DNA from: Acanthosepion pharaonis
Lineage: Eukaryota > Mollusca > Cephalopoda > Sepiida > Sepiidae
Length of the DNA: 64,000 bases
Reading direction: 5' to 3'
Assembly (NCBI GenBank): GCA_903632075.3
Contig: CAHIKZ030001814.1
Span: 124,001-188,000, forward strand
Below are positions 11,536-22,800 of this stretch, piece by piece (position 1 is the first letter of the stretch; the number at the start of each line of letters is the position of its first letter). Made by a program: the position numbers and the translations under genes. The notes under the pieces are model-generated. The model was given only the letters and a program-made list of their open reading frames with translations, was not told where the DNA came from and made no database searches.

Positions 11536-11955
11536 ACCATTATTATCTTAAAAAAAATAAAAAATATTTTCAGGCTTTAAATAACCTATAAAGGGTTGAC
11601 AAGCCATAGAAAATGAATCCATCAATTAAACTAATATTTTGATACAAAAATAAACCCATTCAATTTATCAGTAATAGTTTTATTAATTTCTAATTACTTA
11701 CAATTCTTTCCTTACTAATTTTCATTTAGTAATGCATTTACATTAAATATATAATAGATCTATATGATGATGCAAGTCAGTGTTTTCATAAAAAAAATTG
11801 GTATTAACCAATTTTGTGAAAAAAACTTTCAGGATATATTTATGTTTGTATGACAATTTGATTCTTGGAATATTTGCAATGTTTTGCTTGGGTAATGAAT
11901 CAAACAAGCATTTTATTTTCATTATATTTTGAAATCATTTCACCTGAAGCAAGGT
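11536..11955. other. AT-rich non-coding sequence
   Basis: Nothing recognised. Confidence 0.5.
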
Positions 11956-11959
11956 GATA

Positions 11960-12260
11960 AAAACCACTATAGTGTAAGGGGGTTATTGAGAGTGAAAAAA
12001 AACAGACAGGACAATAAAAGACCAGAATTCACAGGGATAGAAGATGACAATTGACATTGCATTTAAATTCTTGATGATAGTAGCTGAGTTCCACAAGCAA
12101 GTGTGAGAGAAGAAACTATTAGCATAGAATTTATAGTTATTAAGAGCTGGTTCCATGCTCCTCAAAACCTCCTGATCAGAGGCCTTGCTGTTGGATGTAG
12201 TTTATCGCCTTACCCAGGACACCTCCAATAAAGGTTTGGAGATGCTTTTGATCAAGACTG
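11960..12260 (-). repeat. Composite LINE 3' tail
   Basis: On the - strand a block CTGGGTAAGGCGATAAACTA plus CAACAGCAAGGCCTCTGATC (about 12150-12225) runs into a family-3 C-terminus (ANSFFSHTCLWNSA, then IKNLNAMSIVIFYP) and its 3' region. The first block recurs at 37475-37550 on the + strand behind a family-2 end. Confidence 0.7.
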
Positions 12261-12279
12261 GAAAGTGAGATCTCCCACC

Positions 12280-13380
12280 TAAATATGGCAACAGTACTCC
12301 ATTTTTGGCCCAATTTGTCTCTTATAAAGGTAGAGGATATCATGGTGAGTCAGGTACTTACTGAAGTGGTACAGAGAGCCAATCATTTTACCTGCATCTT
12401 TAGTGATGGATCATATGCAGGAGTTCTACTTGAGGCTGAGTGTGAGTTTGAGACTCAATATCCTCTCAAGGCATAGGACATTCTCGAGGGGACATCCGTT
12501 TATCATGACTGGTGGTAGATCAGTGGTAATGGAATGTAATCAGTTAGGTCTTAGAGGTATTGAATGTAACTAGCCAGTTTTTTCCACACTGAGAAGTGTT
12601 AGTTCAGAAGAGAGGTCAGCTGACAGTCTTTGATCATCAAGAGTTTTAAAGGCGCATCTACATATTGTTGTAAATGATCAGAGTATATTCTTAGGTAGAT
12701 CATTTATGTACATCAGAAAGAAGATTTGTCTGAGAAGTTACCCCCTGGGTGACGCCTGTGTTGACTGCCAGGACCTTGGAGGACTGGCCGTTAATAACTA
12801 ACTTCAGGGACCTACCTCTTAGGAAGGATTTCATAACTGAGAAAACCCTTTCAGTGATTCCATAGCTGGAGAGCTTGTGTAGCAAAACATTGTGCCACAC
12901 CTTGTTGAAGGCCTTTGCAATATCTAATGCTATGGTCCTTGTGGTGTATGTGTCATCAAGGGTCTCATTAATTCTGTGTGTAATGGTAGTTAGGATGTCA
13001 GCAATGGATCGGCCTGATTGAAATCCATACAGCTCATCACACAATAGGTTGTTCTTATCTAGGTACTTGATGACCTTGTTACTGATTAAGGTCTGAAAAA
13101 GCTTACTGATGATACTGAGGAGACTAACGGGTTTATACTGGAAGGGGAAGGATTGATCGCCTTCATTCTTGAAGATCAGGCATACACTTGCCACCTTCTA
13201 CAGAGAGCACATCTAGACATGTTCCAATCTCTGCTTTTTTGATAGGCAGACCAGGCGAGTCATTTGTTGACAAGCAATAGAGGAAGTTGCATGTGCTCAT
13301 GTTATACTGTTGGCAGAAAATGAATGAAATGAATCTGGAGCAGCAGATTAACATCATGTTTTGTGTGAAGATTGGCTTAA
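12280..13380 (-). pseudogene. LINE reverse transcriptase fragment (family 3)
   Basis: On the - strand the longest open piece (13194-12700) contains PVSLLSIISKLFQTLISNKV, then LYGFQSGRSIADILTTITHR, ALDIAKAFNKVWHNVLLHKL, SYGI and NTGVTQGV. These are reverse-transcriptase motifs 'YRPVSLLS', 'QxGFRxGRST', 'LDxSKAFDxVxH' and 'GVPQG'. The first catalytic Asp (AKAFNKVW, usually AFD) is Asn. The YADD motif was not found intact downstream. WLVTFNTSKT at about 12580 continues the ORF. Jockey/CR1-like; same family as 22740-23500. Confidence 0.85.
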
Positions 13381-13559
13381 AAGGGCCTGTGAAATGTTAG
13401 CCTTATTAAAAATGGTTTATGGTGAGCATGATATGAAGAAATACAGTATTTTTGAGTGACACAGCTAGTTCAAAGGTAAGAAACTGCAGCCCAAAACACA
13501 GATGTAAATATATATAGTGTGTGAACTTTAGTGTGCTCAAATTGATGATTAAGTATGTG

Positions 13560-14470
13560 GCTGATATCAGAACAGAATATAATTCAGGAAACAGTGTAGT
13601 AGATTCTAATAGAAGTTTTATTTGTTCCACTAATTTTATCCATCTTTGAAACAACTTCATGATTCCATCCTCAAAGAATTTTGCTTCTTCTGGATGGTGG
13701 ACTGGTCTAAGTGACTTTTACAAGTTTCAAGAGAATTTAAGTTTTTTCCATTCAGAAGATTTTGTAGAGATTAAAATAAGTGGTAATCTGAAGATGTAAG
13801 GTCGGGTATACAGTAGGCATAGTAGGACATCTCAGCCAAGCTGTACCAATGATTACTGCCTTTAATCAATCTAATTGGAAATAAACTGAATTCAATGTCT
13901 GATCTTGCAGAAGCAGCTTGTAATAAAAAGAAATGCCCTTCCAATCAAACCAAATGCACAGCATCACCTTGTTTTTTTCCTATGATCTTTCTCGCACCAT
14001 TTTTCATTGCTTGTGATTGTTCTTTTAAAAAATATTTCATTTGAGCAGGGAATAACAGTTGGAAATGCGGTCCATTTAATTATTCCTGCTAACTCATGAG
14101 GCACCCAAACATTATAGCAATTCACATATCCAAGTGTTTTCAAATACCTTACAATGCTAATATGAGGTATGTGGTGTATCTCTGCAATGTCATATGACTG
14201 GGGTTATTTCTTTTAATCAGGATTTCAATCATTGTCATCATCAATCACTGCTGGCCCTCTAAAATATTCTTGGTTTTCCAGGTCAAAATTTTCATTTCTG
14301 AATCTAGTGAACCACTTATAAATAGTACTCTCAGCTATGGCACATATCTGTTTTGCTGTTTGCACAGTTTTCTTTTTCCTTTCCAGAAATAATAAAGCAA
14401 CACGACAAAAATGCAATTTATTTTTGTCAATTTTCTCTTCTAATGTAAAAAAATATTTAAAATTCAAACA
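13560..14470 (-). pseudogene. mariner transposase, decayed copy
   Basis: The open start (14467-14225) reads CAIAESTIYKWFTRFRNENF and DLENQEYFRGPAVIDDDND, the helix-turn-helix and linker of mariner transposases ('RF-NGDFDLEDKPRSGRP-VDDD'). Downstream on the same strand are VWVPHELA-type text at about 14100, FKRTITSNEKW at about 14030 and MKLFQRWIKLVEQ at about 13640, the mariner C-terminus. Stops separate the blocks. The central D of 'GDEKW' is replaced. Terminal inverted repeats were not confidently located. Confidence 0.8.
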
Positions 14471-14837
14471 TTAATCAAACAGAAAGACACTTTGAAATGT
14501 AACCCTTTGAATATGTATATGTCACAAATTTCAATCATGTTCAAATGCTACTAATTGAAAAAACACTTTTGTACTAACCAAATATTTATGATAATAGTAA
14601 CTTAAAAAGTTTTTATTTTATTATTATTTTATTATTATTTTATATATTGCTTTTCAAATTCCTGAGAATCTTATTTGTGTCTTAATCAGTAGTCTTTGAT
14701 AAATGAGTCTTTTATGGAAGATTCATTTATACTTTCATCAACAGATAATCAAAAATAGTGAAATTACTTTGTGATGTTCAAATAAACACTAGATTGTCAT
14801 TATTTAGTTCTCATTGTATCCTTTCTTTTCTCTTCAG
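14471..14837. other. Intron end before SYT12 exon A
   Basis: AT-rich, with a repeated TTATTATTTTATTATTATTT motif at about 14615-14640 and the polypyrimidine tract and AG acceptor at 14820-14837. Confidence 0.6.
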
Positions 14838-15000
14838 GTAAATTCTGAAAATGATTTTGTTCTGGATACAAGTGGCAAGTTTGTTCAATATGATACACTT
14901 CAAAGTGATCCTAAGTACATCAATATGGCTAGTCATTCTCCTCCACGAGAAGAACCAAGTCCAACAGGTAGCCCAAATTCTTTACCGTCAACTTCAATGG
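14838..15000 (+). CDS. SYT12: SYT12 exon A (linker upstream of C2A)
   Basis: The exon follows a pyrimidine-rich acceptor ending TCTTCAG and ends at GTAAGC. It opens in phase 0 and leaves one base over, so the next intron is phase 1. It encodes 54 residues: a hydrophilic start with FVQYDTLQSDPKY, then a Ser/Pro-rich stretch (SHSPPREEPSPTGSPNSLPS) typical of the disordered linker between transmembrane helix and C2A. Its poor conservation makes this the least certain exon, but the splice sites and frame match exon B exactly. The acceptor, in frame with upstream coding, implies at least one more exon 5' of it. Confidence 0.8.
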
Positions 15001-17995
15001 GTAAGCATCGTGGTTGTTATTATTGGAGTTAACTCTGATGTTAAATACTAAAAGTAAAAGTTTAAAAAATAATTGAAAACATTAAGTAATCTATCTTCAA
15101 GTGGAATACATTGAATCCATCACAGCCATGTATTCAATTTTTAGAATAATTTTTAAAAGTATATTTTATAAAAATTAAAATGACTAAGAATAAATACTTA
15201 GTTTTAGTGAAAATGTAGTTATATATGTTCTGCCACCGAGACTATGCATCTGTAATCTCAAAGACTGCCAGATAGACACCTTAAGGCAATTAAAACTCTG
15301 AAAAAGACAAAATCTTGTATATAAGCAGGTTTAAGAACCAAAATATAAAACTAGAAAAGGAAAATAAATATATATAAATATGCCAATCCCCTCCCATGGA
15401 TCCCAACTATAACATGAAACTTAATTCTCCCAGACTCACTTTGGCTAAATTACCAATGACAATCAAAGGAATTTTGCCATTTGTAATTGTCACGCTTTTT
15501 TTTCAAATGTAACGTATATTTTCATGTTAACTGGATATTTCTTATGTTATATATATATATATATATATATTTCCCCCTTAATTCAGTGACATCCTTTTTT
15601 GTCTCTACTATGAAATTTAACTTGTTTTTACTAATTTTGTACTAAGATATTGTTAATTTTTTTTCTCTGATGTCGTACCATCTACTATTTTTTTTTGTTT
15701 TCGGTCCACTTGCTGTGTAGCGTTAACAAGCTATGAGAAAGTTACTATTCAAATTTTAACTAAGTTAAAACTTAATTATTCCAAATTAAAACTTTATCAA
15801 CAGTCTCATAATATCAGGGTTCTTGCAGTGCCATGTTGAACATGGAAGAGTGTCCCCTGCAGGTACCTATGTTGCAGTCTGTGCCATTTCCCTTCTGCAG
15901 ATGTCACATCAAGTGATAGACTGCTACTACTACTGCAGGCCTTCTCCTTACTAATATAACACCTCGTGACTATAAACAACCAAATATATAAACCTAAACC
16001 AGGTCAACAAAAATCACCTAAACCCTTAACTTTTCCTTCTCCAACATTTGTGGTATTCATACCAACTTCTGCAGTGTAGAATCATTCTTTTTTGAAAAGT
16101 CTCTGGACATTCAAACTCTTAACTACTCAATCACTCATGCAAGTGGTTGGCTTCCCCACACATTTCCCCAGTTACCATGACGGAAACACCTCTCTTCTCA
16201 ATCTGTTTTACCTCTATCCCTGACTCTTGTCATACTAAGCAGTTCTGCCCTCTTGGAAATTCTGATCATGCTGTAGTATCTGTAAACATCTCCTTCCACT
16301 CCCCCTGCCCCTGTCATGACTCTCCTACTAACAGAATATCTTTCTGCTATCAATGAGCAGATTGGCACTCATTCTATGATTTCCTTTGAGACATTCCTTG
16401 AAATGTGGTTTTTAGTCACCCCATTCAGAAATGTGCAGCTGAGGTCTCTTCCTGGGTGAAAGCCAGCATTGATGCCTTCATTCCTGCTAGGAAATACCAA
16501 GTTAAACCACATTAATCTTCCTGGTTCTCTCCTGCTTGTCCAGCTGCTATAGCCCACAGGAATCACTTCTTCCAAATGCACCAGTGTGACAAGTCTGACT
16601 GCGATAGACATCACTTTGTTTCTGCTTGTAATGAATGCAGACATATCCTCAATAAAGCCAAATTACTGTTTGCTGATAGAATGAATCAGCATATAGAATC
16701 TAGCAAGTTTGGTTCAAAAGATTATTGGCGACTCTGCAAGAGTGTGTTGAACAACAGCAAATCCTCAATCCCTCTTCTATTCAACCAATTCGAAGTCCTG
16801 ACATCCACAGCAAATAAAGCTGAATGCTTTGCTTAGAAATTCTCATCCAACTTAACACTCAACTTGTCTGGATTACCTATACATGATTTCCCCACTAGAA
16901 CTGATGCTCTACTGAATAATGTGTGCATAACCTCATCACTGGTCTTTTACCATTGAAATAGTTTAATGTAACTACCACTTCTACTCCAATAGCTTCTTTT
17001 CTTGCACTTCCTTCTATTACTGCTTCACTGATAACTACAATCTTCAAAAATTTAAATGCAACATCATTTGCAATCTTCTGATGTCTTGAAACCTTTTATG
17101 CTTTTCTCATTTCCCCAATACACAGTTTTTTCTCTCACCTTCATTCTGTGTAATCCTCTGCAAACCAGTGGCACTCCTGTCTTGCATGGGGTGAAATGTT
17201 AAGAAAAAAAAGAAAAGACTGTTATAATCCCTTTCTGATTCATTCTGCATGCTGGCCGGATGTGAACACTACAAAGGCAGGGAACAAAATAACAAAAGTT
17301 GTTTTCTGCACATTAGGCTTCATGCATTACATCCAGTCTACAAAGTGAGCTCCAACAGTAGCCAATTGCAAACATTTCTGCGGGAAAAGAGATACCCCTG
17401 GGGACTACCGGCCTGCTTAAAAGCAGGTCTCTGAGAACACTACCAGCAATTGCAGCCTGGAATTGGTGGTGCTGCTGCCACCACTGCTGTCTCTCAACAT
17501 GAGCTCACCTCTCAACAACAATTACCACTCCCAGGCTTGACTAACCCCCTCGATTATCCAGCTTTGTGTTGATAACATCTTGACCATGTCATCTTGGTAA
17601 ACACCAGCCACAAGCAGCTGATTATCCAGCTTTGACGCCACCCAATTACAAGCCTTCATTGTCGATGATGCTGTCACCTTGGCAAATATTGATAACATCT
17701 ACACATTGGTACCATCAAACTACAAGCCTTCCTCATTGCTAAAGCCATCACCTAGGCAAATCAGACTCCAATTCTGTAAGGAAGTGACCCAATCGACCCA
17801 CTACCGCAACGCTAATCTGACTACATCTAGTCTCCTAAGCCACGCCAATCTAACGTCACCCCCATTCTATAGAATAGGCTTACCAACCAACAAAAATGGC
17901 CTTTCACTGTGACCTTACACCAACCCCACACAAGAATTAGGTCAACTCCCAGCACTAACCTTACACCCAGCCGCCATTCTGGTGACATAGAAAAG

Positions 17996-18061
<66 letters not shown>

Positions 18062-19641
18062 CTGTGTATGTTTTTTAGGATGTATAATAGTATCCGGAAC
18101 AAAAGTGAAAAGCTATAAATCACACGTTTTGCCAAAACATCTGTTGATTTTAGTTTCTTCAGGTCTGAATGAAAGACAAAACAGTTTTGTCTTTTATTCT
18201 AACCTGAAGTAGCTGAAAACTAACAAGCATTTAACAACTTTTATAGCTTTTCCATTTTACATGTGTGTCTGTCTGTTTGTGTCTCTCTCATATGTATATA
18301 TACATACACATAGTGACAAGGTACAACAATTAAGATTAGTTGTCATCTTTAATGAAACTTGTATAAAAACAAATTGCTGCCCAAATGCACAATCTATATA
18401 TATATAATTTATGAATAAAAGAAAGCTAAAAACGTCCTTTTTGGCCATTCTCCAGGTATCAGAGGAGATGCTTTTAAATTTAAGCATGATTTCATCACAT
18501 ATGTGTAAGGAAAGAAAATAACAAGTCTAACATAAAACACTGGATTATATATATATATATATATAAATATATATATATAAAGATATGAGAAGTGTGTGTA
18601 TACAAGCTGGTATCAAAGTTTCCAGACTAGGTCTAAGAAAAGAAAAGTAGACGATTATACCAATGTTTCACACTATTTAAATTAACAACTGTCATGGATG
18701 AGTTGACATTGTTTTCCACCTTACTACCATTTTGTTACTGATTGGTTGTCTTGAATGCTCATCATTATGAGCTGACATTCAGGTGGCCTTGAAATATATG
18801 TTCCATTTAAAAATCTATGTTAAACAAAGAATATTTGCCAAAAACCTGACTAAACATTGAGAATTTAAGTAGTATATTTACTGAGCTTCATGCAAAATTT
18901 GACACCGACACATTGCTTGATTTTGTCAGCCATCCTGAAGATTGCAGAGTTGTTTCAACACAATGTTATAAAACCTCACATAATAATTAGATATAAGTAA
19001 ATAACATGAAGCCTATTGGTACACTGACTCAGTAGGCTGGGTACTAATGAGTATTAGCCATAGAGTGCACGTTTCTGTTGAACAGTACAATTACAGTTTG
19101 TGTACAGGCTGGGATCTTTCTATGATGGCTGCTGTCCTGACCTGACCCAAAGGATTAAAAAAAGAAGCAAAAGAAAAATCAATCTGTTTGCTCATTTGGC
19201 TTGTGAAAGTGGGTCAGTTATAGAACTTTTCAGCACTCCCTTGTATATACACCCACACGTTTATACACAACTAAACTCAAGTGTATGATCATCTTTTTGG
19301 GGTTGTCAGCATTAATTGAATTTTATGTCACCTCATTGTTGTGTTTATTGATTAATACTTTGTTGTTGCCATGGTTTCTAAGCTTTATTGTATTTAGTGA
19401 CATTTTACTGTTTGAAGTTTTCAATCTCTGTTTCCGAACTAACTTTAAAGGGCATTTTGTGGCCATTTTGTTTGTAACAGGAAGCTGAAATAATTGATGT
19501 CAGCAAAGCATCTAAGTCTGCTAATTAAAACTCAAATCTTTCTGTTTCAAATACACATATTAACATTAACTTTTCTGCCCAGTCTATATTTTTGTGTGCC
19601 CAGTAATTTCTCAATTCACTATCAAAAATATGAACCATTGC

Positions 19642-19678
<37 letters not shown>

Positions 19679-19816
19679 CAAGCTAAAAATAGCTTAGATG
19701 TGTTGGATTTGTGAAAGTAGTTTTTCATCTTTTATATTTTTAAGTGATTGCTGGTTTTGAAATCAGTTGTTTTTGTTTCACATATTTTTTTCAGCCTCTG
19801 GATGACTGTGATTTTG

Positions 19817-19868
<52 letters not shown>

Positions 19869-22800
19869 TCATGATATGATTCACATTTTTACTGATGTCA
19901 ACCGAGCACAGCTTAATTTTGCCTGTTATCACTGACTGCGGTTGACTGGTTTGGACAAATAGCACCTCTTCTTAACCGATACCCCTGAATCTCCAAATCC
20001 ACATAGCCAAATATCCTCACATATATATTCATTATCAAAAACAATTCTGCATATACTTAAATTCATGTAACCCAATTAAGCCTTGTTTTTATTGGATCAC
20101 ATCTAACTTAATAGATCAAACCACTATCAATTACTTTACCCTGTCTAGTCACCAGTGTCTTGCTATAGCTAACTAGCTAGTAAATTATCTAAAATATACA
20201 TATTATCCAAAATATTATGACTATCTGCTTAGTAATGTATTTGTCCTCCATGTGCCTACTACACAGCTCCTACCTATTAAAAAGCCCTTAAAGATTACCT
20301 CTGGCATCTGGTACCAGGATGTTAACAGTATGTCATTTAATTGCTGTTACGTAGTGGAGGTTTGGCAGAACAAATTTGTTGGACCAACATATCCCAAAAA
20401 TTCACAATGGGATTGAGATCTAGGGAGTTTGGTAGCTGATAACACAGTGAAATTTTTTTCATGTTCCTGAAACCATTCCCATACAATGCAGTGTGACATG
20501 GCACATTGTTCTGCTAAAAAGATACATTGCCATTGTAGAAGATTTGACAAATAAGAATATATTTGACATTTAATGATGTTGAAGTAGGTGGTGTGTAACA
20601 ACATACCTTTCACATGAACAACAGAACTCAGTGTTTTTGCAAAGAATGTTACCAAAATCATTACACTGCCTCCATTGATTTGTCATTTTCCCCACAGTGT
20701 TATCACTCCTCCAGAATACACATTTAGGAGAAAGGGAAATTCCTCACTAATTTATATTCTATTGAGAAGGCTCAGTTCTGATGTGCATGTACCCCTTGCA
20801 GACACTTTTGGTGATGGATATTGGTTAGATTGGGTACTCTGTTCTGTGGTACACAATCTCATATGCAACAAGAATCAATTGACCACATATAACTCATTCT
20901 GTCTTTCACTTTGAACAAAGCCTATCTGCAATCTGTATTACCGTAACACTTTTGATGTTGCATACTTAGTGTGAAAGCCTTTGTGACCCAATGCATTGTC
21001 AGTTTTAGTGATTTTCTCCTTGTAAGACTTCCAATAGGTATTCACCACAAATAAATGTGAACACCTGAAAAACCATGCAATTTCAGAATTTCTCTGACAG
21101 TCTTCTAGCCATAACAATTTAATCTTTATTAAAGTTACTCAAATTTTCTTGCTCATAAATGTGGCACTTTCAACACAGCAAAATGAAATAGTTGTGGCTA
21201 TTTGACCTGCTTATACACCTTGACATGACAGTTGTCATGAGACAGTAGTGATCATTTTTTCCTCATGTTACTGGTTGTGATGTTTTTGCTCATCAGGGTA
21301 TAGATAATCTGATTATTGAATAAAGTGTCAAAGTTGAGTAATAGTTACTGGCACATAAAACAGAATTAGTGAACCGACTGGTTTTTGCTCATATGACACC
21401 TTTAGTTGGTGGGTTTGTTTTGTAACATCTCATCCCTTATTGGGTAATTTAAAGTCAGATTTTGTATGGAACAGCGTGGATCAAAACCATTACTCAGTAA
21501 TGATGGTCAACTAGACTAGCCTTGCTAACCATTATGCCATGGTGATGTGCATTATATACCTTTGGGAAAGGTACAAAATCTATTTTTTCTTGTGCCTCAC
21601 TGCTGACATGCCACAGTGGTTGATGTAAAATTGAGTAAGCACTTTGACAAACTGCTTTCCAATAACAATTTTATCTGTCTAGGTAATAAATAAAAGCCAA
21701 AGAGTAATTATTTCCATATGGGAATTTGGCAGTAGGTGACCACTTGGGAATACCAGGTGTTGTAAGCTTGGATGTGCAGGTGATGTAACAGCTTGAAGTT
21801 GTAAATCGGTGAGCCAAATTTCCATTCCAGTTGAGTTCATTATATTCATTTACATGCAAATACTCTTGGGAGAGCTATGAATCATTATATCCCAGTTATG
21901 GGTTAATTAGTAGGACTTAAATTATTATCTTAAAAAAATTCTTAAAATCTAAAAATATTTTCTGGCTTTAAAAGGTTGATAAGCAAAAAAAGAAACAAAA
22001 AAAAAAACAAAAAAACAATCAATACACTCTTATCATGACTAGGTAAGTGCCTACCAAAAATCAAAATGGATAAATTGCAGTGAGTAGCAATCTCTCAAAT
22101 ACTTCATGTAAACCATGTGTCTTATAGGCTGCTAAATACATTTATATATTTAAGCCTATTTACTCTTCAATACCATTTCTATAAAAGTGAACAGCACACA
22201 TATAACCAGATCAATTATGTTTCTATCCATATATTGTATCAGAATATTTTTTTATCCTTCAGGTATCCATTTTCAGTTAGTACTACCCATGAATACTAGA
22301 CCTTTTTTTTTTTTTTTTTATTGCCAATATTTCATTTAGAACAGTTCACAAATGCAAGCATCAAATATTTCTATGGACTTGAAATTAATTTTTGATTTGT
22401 CTTTTTCAGCTTCTGAATATGAACTTGGTCAAGGTATCAGACGTGCAGAATCTTGTGAGAGTGTGGCTTCAGACTGCTCAGTGTTTGATATGCAACCCAA
22501 TATGCCTAAGATTGGACACCTTGAATTTGCAGTGGAGTATGACCGGTAAGCATCACCCCATTTTCTCAATTGTTCCAATGCATTTATTGTCTCTAACAAA
22601 TACCTGCTTAATTACTGCTGATATTTTTAGTTACAATAAATCTTAGGTGTCATGCACTAATGGATTTGAAAGTTACTGCTGGGAAAAATGAAATTTTACC
22701 AAATATTTTATATAATTCATATTTAGCATTTCAGTTCCCACCTAGGTATTTATGCAGATGATACAACCATTTACTCATGTCTTAGTAACAAGAACCAACA

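Noticed and set aside
14851..15051. Second open frame over SYT12 exon A
   Set aside because: Hydrophobic shadow frame. The other frame has the splice phase that joins exon B and the expected Ser/Pro linker.
17827..18135. Open frames rich in YIYIYI on both strands
   Set aside because: Translation of the TA microsatellite at 18005-18056.
21478..21546. Possible tRNA gene on the - strand
   Set aside because: A- and B-box-like words at tRNA spacing, but no cloverleaf pairing was made out.
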